Shown: one piece after another, positions 43,145 through 50,875 of the stretch
How positions within the stretch are numbered: the stretch's first letter is position 1
Layout of the letters: each line of letters begins with the position of its first letter
Assembly: GCA_964567685.1 (NCBI GenBank)
Contig: CAZMNO010000014.1
Location: 9,259 to 73,258 of the forward strand
DNA from: UBA5972 sp964567685
Lineage (GTDB): Bacteria; Pseudomonadota; Alphaproteobacteria; Rhodobacterales; Rhodobacteraceae
Length of the DNA stretch: 64,000 nucleotides
Reading direction: 5' to 3'
Notes under the pieces: generated by a model
The model's database searches: none
What the model was told of the DNA's origin: nothing
What the model saw: only the letters and a program-made list of their open reading frames with translations
Made by a program: the position numbers and the translations under genes

Positions 43145-43959
43145 GTTTTGACGATACAGAAAGCTTCGTCACAGAAGACGGTCGCACGATCGGCGGCGTG
43201 ATGATGGAAATCCGCAATATCACGTTGCGTTTTGGTGGTGTGACGGCGATCAAGGACATCTCGTTTGATATCCGTGAAGGCGAAGTCAGGGCGATCATCG
43301 GGCCAAACGGTGCTGGTAAAACCTCGATGCTGAATGTCATAAACGGGTTCTATCATGCGCAGGAAGGGCAGATCACCTTCCAGGGCGAGACGCGCTCAAG
43401 GATGCGCCCTTATCAGGCTGCAAAGTCGGGAATTTCGAGGACATTTCAGAATGTTGCCCTGTTTACGGGCATGTCGACGCTTGACAATATCATGGCCGGG
43501 CGCTCGCTGAAAATGCACAAGAACTTTCTCTGGCAGATGCTGCGGCATGGCCCGGCGATGCAGGAGGAAATTGAACACCGTCGCGCGGTGGAAGAGATCA
43601 TCGACTTTCTGGAAATCGAGCATATCCGCAACACACCGGTTGGGCAGCTTCCTTATGGTTTGCAAAAGCGCGTGGAGTTGGGCCGGGCATTGGCAGCGGA
43701 GCCGACCCTGTTGCTACTTGACGAACCCATGGCCGGGATGAACGTCGAGGAGAAAGAGGACATGAGCCGCTTTATTCTGGACGTGAACGACGAATATGGA
43801 ACCACGATCACGCTGATTGAACACGATATGGGCGTGGTGATGGATATCGCCGACCGGGTTGTGGTGCTCGATTACGGCAAGAAAATCGCGGATGGCGTGC
43901 CGTCCGAAGTTCAGAGCAATCAGGATGTGATTGACGCTTATCTGGGGGTACCGCACTGA
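43141..43959 (+). CDS. livG: Branched-chain-type ABC transporter ATP-binding protein
   Basis: A 272-residue ABC ATPase. Walker A is IIGPNGAGKTSML, the Q-loop region ISRTFQNVALF, the signature LPYGLQKRVELGRAL, Walker B LLLLDEPMAGMN, and the H-loop TLIEHDMGVV; the LivG-specific insert lies between the Q-loop and signature. It is translationally coupled to the acyl-CoA synthetase (ATGA) and to livH (TGATG). It pairs with LivF encoded after the binding protein. Confidence 0.92.
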   Translation: MSFDDTESFVTEDGRTIGGVMMEIRNITLRFGGVTAIKDISFDIREGEVRAIIGPNGAGKTSMLNVINGFYHAQEGQITFQGETRSRMRPYQAAKSGISRTFQNVALFTGMSTLDNIMAGRSLKMHKNFLWQMLRHGPAMQEEIEHRRAVEEIIDFLEIEHIRNTPVGQLPYGLQKRVELGRALAAEPTLLLLDEPMAGMNVEEKEDMSRFILDVNDEYGTTITLIEHDMGVVMDIADRVVVLDYGKKIADGVPSEVQSNQDVIDAYLGVPH

Positions 43960-44915
43960 TGGACCTGCTTTACAATATCTTTGTCGGCCCGTTTGTCAGC
44001 ATGTTTGGCACACCGGACTTCTTCATGCAGGTTCTGTGGGAAGGTTTTGTCACCGGCACGCTTTATTCGCTGATCGCGCTGGGCTTCGTACTGATCTTCA
44101 AGGCATCAGGTGTCTTTAACTTTGCCCAAGGCATCATGGTGGTTTTCGCCGCCTTGTCGCTGGTTGGGCTATACGCTGCCGGTGTACCCGCCTATCTGGC
44201 GCTGGTGCTGGCGGTTGGCATCATGGCAGTGCTGGCAATTTCGGTTGAAAGGCTGGTGCTCAGGCATATGGTAAACCAGCCCGATATCATTCTGTTCATG
44301 GCGACGATCGGACTTTCCTATTTCCTGATCGGTTTTGGCGAATTCATCTTCGGCGGTGAAACCAAGTCGATGATTACCGAGGAACTGGGTCTGCCAACCG
44401 GCTCAACAGTATTTGAGCCTTTTGACGGGCTTTTGATCCTGCAGCATCTTGATATCGCGGCGGTAATAATCGCCGGTATCCTGGTCGCCGGATTGGCGTT
44501 CTTCTTCAGCAAAACACGCATCGGGCGGGCGCTCAGGGCGGTTGCGGATGACCATCAGGCTGCTCTTTCGGTTGGGATTTCGCTCAATCAGATCTGGGCG
44601 ATTGTCTGGTTTGCAGCCGGTATCGTGGCCTTGGCAACAGGGATCATGTGGGGCGCACGTTCAGACGTTTCCTTTGCCCTTCAGATCGTGGCACTGAAAG
44701 CCCTGCCGGTGCTTATCCTTGGTGGTTTCACCTCGATCCCCGGCGCGATTGTCGGCGGGCTGATCATCGGATTTGGCGAAAAACTGTTCGAGGTCTACTG
44801 GGGCGGATTGCTCGGCGGTGGTGTCGAGGGTTGGTTCGCCTACGTGATCGCACTCATCTTCCTGCTGTTCAGACCGCAAGGCCTGTTCGGCGAAAAAATC
44901 ATCGAGAGGGTATAA
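43959..44915 (+). CDS. livH: Branched-chain-type ABC transporter permease
   Basis: A 318-residue inner-membrane permease with about eight helices. Typical LivH features are GTLYSLIALGFVLIFKASGVFNFAQG near the N-terminus (in parts), RIGRALRAVADDHQAALSVGI (EAA-like cytosolic loop contacting the ATPase) and GGFTSIPGAIVGGLIIG toward the end. Its start overlaps the livG stop and livM follows 4 bases later. Confidence 0.92.
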   Translation: MDLLYNIFVGPFVSMFGTPDFFMQVLWEGFVTGTLYSLIALGFVLIFKASGVFNFAQGIMVVFAALSLVGLYAAGVPAYLALVLAVGIMAVLAISVERLVLRHMVNQPDIILFMATIGLSYFLIGFGEFIFGGETKSMITEELGLPTGSTVFEPFDGLLILQHLDIAAVIIAGILVAGLAFFFSKTRIGRALRAVADDHQAALSVGISLNQIWAIVWFAAGIVALATGIMWGARSDVSFALQIVALKALPVLILGGFTSIPGAIVGGLIIGFGEKLFEVYWGGLLGGGVEGWFAYVIALIFLLFRPQGLFGEKIIERV

Positions 44916-44919
44916 GCGA

Positions 44920-46008
44920 ATGCTGTATCGTGAAGCAGGCCAGTTCAAGACGAACTACAAAGACGATGCTGCGATCTTTCCGATCCTACAGGATCGCATC
45001 GCCATCATGTTCTACCTGGCCGTCGCGTTCATCGTGATCCCGGTCTTCGGCTCGGACTTTTTCATCAACTCGATGATGATCCCGTTTCTGGTTTTTTCGC
45101 TAGCGGCTATCGGGCTCAATATCCTTACCGGATATACCGGGCAGATTTCGCTGGGCACAGGGGCGTTCATGGGCGTAGGAGCTTATTCCTGCTATAAGTT
45201 GGCGACCTTTTTCCCGGATACAAATATTATCCTGCTGATTATCCTGTCTGGGTTTTTTGCGGCCGGTATCGGTATGGTATTCGGGCTGCCATCCCTCAGG
45301 ATCAAAGGTTTCTACCTTGTTGTGACTACGCTTGCGGCGCAGTTCTTTCTGGAATGGTGCTTCATCCGCGTTCCATGGCTATATAACCACAATGATTCAG
45401 GCGCGATTGACGGCCTGAGCCGCACTGTCGGAATTGGCGACTGGTCGGTATATGTAACTGGTGCTCAGGCGGCACCGACAACCCGATATCTGGTTGTTCT
45501 GTCGATTGTGGTCGTCATGACATGGATTGCCTCGAACCTTATTCACGGGCGCATTGGACGCTCTTGGATGATGATCCGGGATATGGATATCGCCGCCGAG
45601 CTGATCGGTGTGCGGCCGCTGTTTGCCAAGCTATCCGCGTTTGCAGTTTCTTCGTTTTATGCCGGTGTTGCCGGGGCGATGATGGTGTTCCTGTGGTTGG
45701 GAGCCGCTGAAGTTGAGAGCTTTGACGTCAACCATTCATTCCTGATCCTGTTCATGGTGATCATTGGTGGCCTTGGTAGTCTGGTTGGCTCATTTCTTGG
45801 CGCGGCCTTTATCTGGATGCTGCCAATTATTTTACGGGCTCTACCCGATGTCTTTGGTGTCGATATTCTGTCGGCAACGATGGAGCATGTGAATTTCATG
45901 ATTGTCGGTGCTTTGATCATCTTTTTCTTGATCATCGAACCACACGGGCTGGCTCGACTTTGGGCTATCCTGAAACAGAAACTACGTGTGTGGCCTTTTC
46001 CATATTAG
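44920..46008 (+). CDS. livM: Branched-chain-type ABC transporter permease
   Basis: A 362-residue permease partner of LivH. Recognisable parts are AIGLNILTGYTGQISLGTGAFMGVGAY (in parts), RIKGFYLVVTTLAAQFFLEW, the cytosolic coupling loop GRSWMMIRDMDIAAELIGV and GGLGSLVGSFLGAAF. An N-terminal cytosolic extension of about 30 residues (REAGQFKTNYKDD) is typical of this transporter subgroup, which tends to occur with AMP-ligases. A strong hairpin follows. Confidence 0.92.
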   Translation: MLYREAGQFKTNYKDDAAIFPILQDRIAIMFYLAVAFIVIPVFGSDFFINSMMIPFLVFSLAAIGLNILTGYTGQISLGTGAFMGVGAYSCYKLATFFPDTNIILLIILSGFFAAGIGMVFGLPSLRIKGFYLVVTTLAAQFFLEWCFIRVPWLYNHNDSGAIDGLSRTVGIGDWSVYVTGAQAAPTTRYLVVLSIVVVMTWIASNLIHGRIGRSWMMIRDMDIAAELIGVRPLFAKLSAFAVSSFYAGVAGAMMVFLWLGAAEVESFDVNHSFLILFMVIIGGLGSLVGSFLGAAFIWMLPIILRALPDVFGVDILSATMEHVNFMIVGALIIFFLIIEPHGLARLWAILKQKLRVWPFPY

Positions 46009-46018
46009 GCCACGCAAT

Positions 46019-46041
46019 TTGCCCGGGCACGCCCCGGGCAA
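46019..46041. other. Intercistronic hairpin between livM and the binding protein gene
   Basis: TTGCCCGGG-cacgc-CCCGGGCAA, a perfect nine-base stem with no T-run. It sits 107 bases before the binding-protein gene. Such stems protect or process operon mRNA and allow higher expression of the periplasmic component. A partial attenuator is the alternative. Confidence 0.6.
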
Positions 46042-46148
46042 CAAAAAGCGGGTCGGCTTTGAAACCGAGCAAACCCGTAACAACCTTGTAGGTTTCATTC
46101 AGAAGCGAGCGCCGCAATTCGCCCTCGCGTAACATGGGAGGAACAGAA

Positions 46149-47450
46149 ATGTTCAAAAAAATCGTAACGGGAGCAGTTGCACTGGCTGTTGCCTCAACCC
46201 TGCAGGTATCCGGAGCCGCGGCTGAAGATTCGCTATATGTTCCGTCGCTCAGCTACCGGACCGGTCCTTTCGCCGGTGGTGGTGTGCCTGTTGCCAACGG
46301 GTTTGCCGACTACATGACCATGCTCAACGAGCGCGATGGCGGTATCAACGGCGTCAAGATTGTCGTTGAAGAATGTGAGACCGGCTACAACTCGCAAAAG
46401 GGTGTTGAGTGCTACGAGTCTACAAAAGCCAAGGGCGCAATCATCTATAACCCGATGTCTACCGGGATCACTCTGCAGCTCGTGCCCAAAGCGCCGGTTG
46501 ACCAGATTCCGGTTTTCTCGATGGGTTACGGCCTGTCAGCAACCGCCATTGGTGAAAAGTTCCCCTGGGGCTTCAACTATCCGACCACATATTGGAACCA
46601 GCTTTCTTCAATCCTGAACTACATCGATTCGCAAGGTGGACTTGAAGGTAAAAAGATCGGTTTCATCTACCTTGATGTTGGTTACGGTAAAGAGCCGATC
46701 CCGCTTCTCGACAAGTTGGCCGGCGACATGGGTTTTTCGGTTGTGAAAATCCCGGTTGGCGTCAAAGAGATGCAGAACCAGTCTTCACACTGGCTGAAGG
46801 TTCGTCAGGAGCAGCCTGACTGGATGATTATGTGGGGTTGGGGTGCAATGAACTCGACCGCCATTAAAGAAGCCGCAAAGATCAAGTTCCCGCTGGACCG
46901 CTTCATCGGTAACTGGTGGTCAGGTGCCAACGCTGATCTGGATCCGCTTGGTGCAGTTGGAACTGGTTATATGGCAGCAAACTTCTCGGGTATCGGCACT
47001 GATTTCCCCGCACTTCAGGACGTTATGAAATATGCGGTTGAGTCCGGTAAAACACAGACTACTGACGCCGGTCAGGTTGGTGACGTGCTTTACAACCGTG
47101 CTCTGTTCAACGCTGTCATCGTTGCCGAGGCAATTCGCACAGCACAGGAAATGACCGGAAAGAAAGTCATTGACGGTGCTGACATGCGCGTTGGCATGGA
47201 AAACTTCAAACTGACGGCTGAGCGTCTGGCAGAACTTGGTCTGGCTGGATTTGCCGAACCAATCATCGGTTCATGTGCAGACCATGAAGGCGGTGGCGGC
47301 ATCTTCCTGCAGCAGTGGGATGGCAGCAACTGGGTTCGCATTTCAGATGAAATTCAGCCCATGAACGATATCGTTCGTCCACTTCTTGAAGAGGCAGCTG
47401 AAAAGTATCTTGCAGACAAGCCTGACTGGGGCACACAGTCCTGCGGTTAA
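46149..47450 (+). CDS. Periplasmic substrate-binding protein of the Liv-type ABC transporter
   Basis: A 433-residue protein with a Sec signal peptide (FKKIVTGAVALAVASTLQVSG then AAAED, about residues 2-27) and a type I periplasmic-binding fold of the amide/branched-chain family. Visible features are LSYRTGPFAGGGVPVANGF and VGYGKEPIPLLDKL. The ATG at 46149 follows GGGAGG seven bases upstream. It lacks the usual close likeness to leucine-binding proteins, which with two CoA ligases in the locus suggests an aliphatic or aromatic acid ligand. It is flanked by hairpins on both sides, as expected for the most highly expressed gene of the operon. Confidence 0.9.
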   Translation: MFKKIVTGAVALAVASTLQVSGAAAEDSLYVPSLSYRTGPFAGGGVPVANGFADYMTMLNERDGGINGVKIVVEECETGYNSQKGVECYESTKAKGAIIYNPMSTGITLQLVPKAPVDQIPVFSMGYGLSATAIGEKFPWGFNYPTTYWNQLSSILNYIDSQGGLEGKKIGFIYLDVGYGKEPIPLLDKLAGDMGFSVVKIPVGVKEMQNQSSHWLKVRQEQPDWMIMWGWGAMNSTAIKEAAKIKFPLDRFIGNWWSGANADLDPLGAVGTGYMAANFSGIGTDFPALQDVMKYAVESGKTQTTDAGQVGDVLYNRALFNAVIVAEAIRTAQEMTGKKVIDGADMRVGMENFKLTAERLAELGLAGFAEPIIGSCADHEGGGGIFLQQWDGSNWVRISDEIQPMNDIVRPLLEEAAEKYLADKPDWGTQSCG

Positions 47451-47471
47451 TTTACCGGAAATACGATAACC

Positions 47472-47498
47472 GGATCAGCCCTGTTTTGGGGCTGATCC
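47472..47498. other. Hairpin after the binding protein gene
   Basis: GGATCAGCCC and GGGCTGATCC form a ten-base stem with a 7-base loop, 21 bases after the stop. No T-run follows and livF begins 31 bases on. It probably limits read-through or protects the binding-protein mRNA 3' end. Confidence 0.6.
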
Positions 47499-47529
47499 AA
47501 ACCCAAACGACAACAACCGGATCAATGCC

Positions 47530-48363
47530 ATGAGCGTAGCCGAAGAAAAACAGACCCAGGCCGAGGAAATCCTTCAGGTCAACAATATTGAGGTGATCTA
47601 CAATCACGTGATCCTGGTTCTGAAAGGCGTCAGCCTGTCTGTTCCGAAAGGCGGCATTATAGCCCTGCTGGGTGGTAACGGGGCCGGTAAGACGACCACG
47701 CTGAAAGCCATTTCCAATCTTCTGAAGTCTGAGCGCGGCGAGGTGACCAAAGGGTCAATCTCCTATCACGGCGATGACGTCAGCGACCTCAACCCGGCGG
47801 CACTGGTGCGCCGCGGGGTTATTCAGGTGATGGAAGGGCGGCATTGCTTTGAGCACCTGACGATCGAGGAAAACCTGCTGACCGGGGCCTTTACCCGAAA
47901 AGACGGCGGTGGTGCGATTGCGGCGGAACTCGAAAAAGTTTACTCATATTTTCCGCGCCTTGGTGAACGGCGGAAAGCGCTGGCGGGCTATACGTCGGGT
48001 GGCGAACAGCAGATGTGTGCGATTGGTCGCGCGCTGATGTCCAGACCGGAAACCATTTTGCTCGATGAACCTTCGATGGGGCTTGCCCCACAGCTGGTCG
48101 AGGAAATCTTCGGCATCGTCAAAGACCTGAACGAAAAGGAAGGCGTGTCTTTCCTGCTGGCTGAACAGAACACCAACGTCGCGCTCAAGTATTCCCACTA
48201 CGGCTATATTCTGGAAAGCGGGCGCGTGGTGATGGACGGGCCTGCTGCCGAGTTGCGGGAAAATCCGGACGTCAAGGAATTCTATCTCGGGGTTTCCGAG
48301 GAGGGGCGCAAGTCGTTTCGCGATGTGCGGTCATATCGCCGGCGTAAACGCTGGTTGAGCTAA
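47530..48363 (+). CDS. livF: Branched-chain-type ABC transporter ATP-binding protein
   Basis: A 277-residue ABC ATPase. Walker A ALLGGNGAGKTTTLKAI at about residues 45-61, signature YTSGGEQQMCAIGRAL, Walker B ILLDEPSMGLAPQ and LLAEQNTNVAL follow in the LivF order. The C-terminal tail is rich in Arg (RSYRRRKRWLS), which is longer and more basic than usual. It completes the transporter begun by livG-livH-livM. Confidence 0.92.
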   Translation: MSVAEEKQTQAEEILQVNNIEVIYNHVILVLKGVSLSVPKGGIIALLGGNGAGKTTTLKAISNLLKSERGEVTKGSISYHGDDVSDLNPAALVRRGVIQVMEGRHCFEHLTIEENLLTGAFTRKDGGGAIAAELEKVYSYFPRLGERRKALAGYTSGGEQQMCAIGRALMSRPETILLDEPSMGLAPQLVEEIFGIVKDLNEKEGVSFLLAEQNTNVALKYSHYGYILESGRVVMDGPAAELRENPDVKEFYLGVSEEGRKSFRDVRSYRRRKRWLS

Positions 48364-48632
48364 CGGAGATCCGGCATTTAACAGCCGGACCTCAGCCATG
48401 GGCAAAGGGAAGAAAGCGATGATCCCGGCCCACATAATCGCCACTGACAGGGGCGCATGATTTGAGGAATAAACAGAAGGCGCGGTTTGCTTTTCCGAGC
48501 TAACCATCGGGGTACGTGTGCCTTCCGGCAAAAGTAAGAAGATCTGGTCTGACTTATCCAGCAGGCCCGGAGAAACGGTGAAACTGTATATGGTTATACA
48601 GCGTAAAATCAAAGGGTTGAGCGGATTGATCC
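48364..48632. other. Intergenic region after livF, no gene
   Basis: A short stem TCCGGC-N8-GCCGGA lies at 48370-48389, seven bases after the livF stop, without a T-run. Nothing else recognisable. A minus-strand frame at 48331-48612 overlaps livF and shows no family resemblance. Confidence 0.4.
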
Positions 48633-48665
48633 GACAAAAATCAATCCGCCAGAAAGGCGGGGATT
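48633..48665 (-). terminator. Rho-independent terminator of the two-repeat protein gene
   Basis: Read on the minus strand: AAT-CC-CCGCC, loop TTTCT, GGCGGATT, then GATTTTTGTC. A GC stem followed by a run of T directly after the stop codon of the gene at 48672-49481. This supports that strand as the coding one. Confidence 0.7.
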
Positions 48666-48671
48666 AATATG

Positions 48672-49481
48672 TCAGGCTTCGGCTTTCATCTCTTCAATCC
48701 GCTCCAGCGCTTCTTCGCGGGTGTTGCGGATATTGGGGCGGAAATCCTGACTTTCCGCGCGCAGCCGGATTTCCTGCTCGGTTTCGGAACCGGCTGCAAA
48801 GCGAACCGATCCAAGGCTGAATTCGATGTTCAGTTTCTTGCCCCGCTGAGCGTAGGATACCCAGGCTTCGGGATTGATTTTGCAGTCGTTGTAGTCAACC
48901 AGAAAATACCATTTCTTGCCTGTCGCACGCGCGCCTTCTTCCAAAAAATCATAGAAGTTATTGACGTCCAGCGAGTGGGCAAATGTGATGCCCGAAAAGT
49001 TGACATTCATAATCTGAAGGTCTTCTTCAAAACTCAGGCGGCCCTGCATGACATCCAGCCCGAAGCTGGGAACATGAATGGTCTTGTGCCGGCGTTTGGA
49101 TGGCAGGCCGGACAACCGGGCTTTGGCGGATTCGCGGTCAGAAAAGAGGTTGGCATCAAAAGCCTCGGTTTCGCGTTGCCGCGCGATCTGGGCCTTGGTT
49201 TCTTCGGACGGGTCAAATCTGACCGAGCCTTGCGAATGCGCCATGTTCAGAGTTTTGCCACGCCGAGAGAAAGCGAACCAGGCTTTGGGATCGATGCGGG
49301 TGTTGGAATAGTTCACCATGAAGAACCAAAACTCTTCTCCAGTCCCGGCAATTCGCTCTTCAAGGCGATCATAAAACGCGTTGACTTCCTTGGACGTCTC
49401 AAAACGGAAGTCGGAAAAATCGACCTCCATGATTTCGTTTTCGGTGTCAAAGGTAATACGGGAATCAAGGGGGTTCGCCAT
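48672..49481 (-). CDS. Uncharacterised protein made of two tandem homologous repeats
   Basis: A 269-residue soluble protein without signal peptide or membrane segment. Residues about 9-123 and 149-262 are copies of one module with a 140-residue offset: compare IDPKAWFAFSRRGKTLN with INPEAWVSYAQRGKKLN, EVNAFYDRLEE with DVNNFYDFLEE, and GSVRF in both. Each module alternates beta strands and amphipathic helices, loosely reminiscent of STAS-like folds, but I cannot assign a family. A basic linker (SKRRHKTIHV) joins them. AAAGGA precedes the ATG at 49481 and a terminator follows the stop. It lies between livF and the PaaK-like gene on the opposite strand and is divergent from the latter. The antisense frame on the plus strand is a shadow. 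Confidence 0.75.
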   Translation of the reverse strand: MANPLDSRITFDTENEIMEVDFSDFRFETSKEVNAFYDRLEERIAGTGEEFWFFMVNYSNTRIDPKAWFAFSRRGKTLNMAHSQGSVRFDPSEETKAQIARQRETEAFDANLFSDRESAKARLSGLPSKRRHKTIHVPSFGLDVMQGRLSFEEDLQIMNVNFSGITFAHSLDVNNFYDFLEEGARATGKKWYFLVDYNDCKINPEAWVSYAQRGKKLNIEFSLGSVRFAAGSETEQEIRLRAESQDFRPNIRNTREEALERIEEMKAEA

Positions 49482-49626
49482 TTAGAAATCCTTTCGCTGG
49501 TAACCAGCACGTTCCCCCCCGGATTTCGCCTCCGTGATAGCGTTTTCTTGCCGTCTTCAACAATGCCAACAAAACATCTGCGAGGTTGTGTCGCAGAAAA
49601 ACAACATCACAAAAAGGGTCAGATTG

Positions 49627-50853
49627 ATGAACACCTATTTCGATGAACTTGAGACCCGAACAGCCGACGAAAGAGCGGCGGCTCTGGCTGAAGACCTGCC
49701 CCGGCAAATTGCGCGGGCAATGGACATGTCTTCGGCTTATGCGCAATCGCTGGCTGCCATAAGTGCAGCCTCCATCACCAGCAAGGAAGATCTGGCCGAA
49801 TTGCCCGTTCTCAGGAAATCCGATCTTGGGGCTGCTCAGAGAGCGACTCCACCTTTTGGTGGATTTACAACCATCCCGACCAACCGTTTTGAACAGGTTT
49901 TCCAATCTCCGGGCCCGATCTATGAGCCCGGCCGGACAAGCCGGGACTGGTGGCGAATGGGGCGGTTTCTGCATGCTTGTGGAATTGGCAGGGACGATAT
50001 CGTTCAGAACTGCTTTTCCTATCACATGACCCCGGCCGGGATGATTTTTGAGAATGCAGCGCAAACGGTGGGGGCCTCAGTTTTTCCGGCAGGTGTTGGC
50101 CAGACCGAGTTGCAGGTGCAGGCGGCAGCGGCTCTTGGGGTCACAGCCTATGCGGGCACACCCGACTATCTGAAAGTCATCCTTGATAAGGCCGATGCGA
50201 TGGGCGTTGATCTTTCAAAAATCAAGCGCGCCGTCGTTGGTGGCGGGGCACTGTTCCCGTCTTTGCGGCAGGAATATAAAGATCGGGGGATTATGTGTTT
50301 GCAGAACTATGCGACCGCCGATGTTGGCAATATCGCCTATGAGACACCAGCCCAGGAAGGCATGATCGTGGACGAGGGGGTGATCGTGGAGATCGTTACA
50401 CCCGGTACTGGTGACCCGGTTGCCACCGGTGAAGTTGGCGAGGTTGTGGTCACGTCTTTCAACCCGGATTACCCGATGATCAGGTTTGCAACCGGCGATC
50501 TGTCGGCGGTGATGGAAGGCCATAGTCCGTGCGGGCGCACCAATATCCGCATCAAGGGCTGGATGGGACGCGCTGACCAAACTACCAAGATCAAAGGCAT
50601 GTTTGTGCGCCCCGAACAGGTGGCGGCACTGGTCGCCGCCAATTCTGCGATTGAAAAGGCACGCGTCGTTGCCACGCGCGAGGGTGAACGCGATATCATG
50701 ACGGTTCAGGTCGAAGCAAATGCTGTTGATAGCGCGGCGGTCGAATCATCGGTTCTTGCGACTCTGAAATTGCGCGGAAATGTGGTAATGGTTCCTCCGG
50801 GCTCGCTGCCGAACGATGGTAAGGTCATCGACGATCAGAGGAGTTACGAGTAA
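49627..50853 (+). CDS. PaaK-like phenylacetate/aryl-CoA ligase
   Basis: A 408-residue AMP-forming CoA ligase of the phenylacetate-CoA ligase type, without the long N-terminal region of other ANL enzymes. Visible parts: ELPVLRKSDLGAAQR, FQSPGPIYEPGRTSRDWWR, AGTPDYLKVIL, ATADVGNIAYETP, and TGDLSAVM with GRTNIRIKGWMGRADQTTKIKG in parts as the hinge. The ATG at 49627 follows AAAAAGGG. It lies about 1.25 kb after livF, probably with its own promoter in the gap to the divergent repeat-protein gene. It suggests the imported compound or its product is an aryl acid. It is clearly different from the long-chain type ligase at 41165. Confidence 0.85.
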   Translation: MNTYFDELETRTADERAAALAEDLPRQIARAMDMSSAYAQSLAAISAASITSKEDLAELPVLRKSDLGAAQRATPPFGGFTTIPTNRFEQVFQSPGPIYEPGRTSRDWWRMGRFLHACGIGRDDIVQNCFSYHMTPAGMIFENAAQTVGASVFPAGVGQTELQVQAAAALGVTAYAGTPDYLKVILDKADAMGVDLSKIKRAVVGGGALFPSLRQEYKDRGIMCLQNYATADVGNIAYETPAQEGMIVDEGVIVEIVTPGTGDPVATGEVGEVVVTSFNPDYPMIRFATGDLSAVMEGHSPCGRTNIRIKGWMGRADQTTKIKGMFVRPEQVAALVAANSAIEKARVVATREGERDIMTVQVEANAVDSAAVESSVLATLKLRGNVVMVPPGSLPNDGKVIDDQRSYE

Positions 50854-50875
50854 AAACCGGCCACTTGGAGGTGCT

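Noticed and set aside
48669..49646. 325-codon open frame on the plus strand
   Set aside because: Antisense to the two-repeat protein. The minus strand has a ribosome site, internal homologous repeats and a terminator with T-tract, so the plus frame is a shadow.
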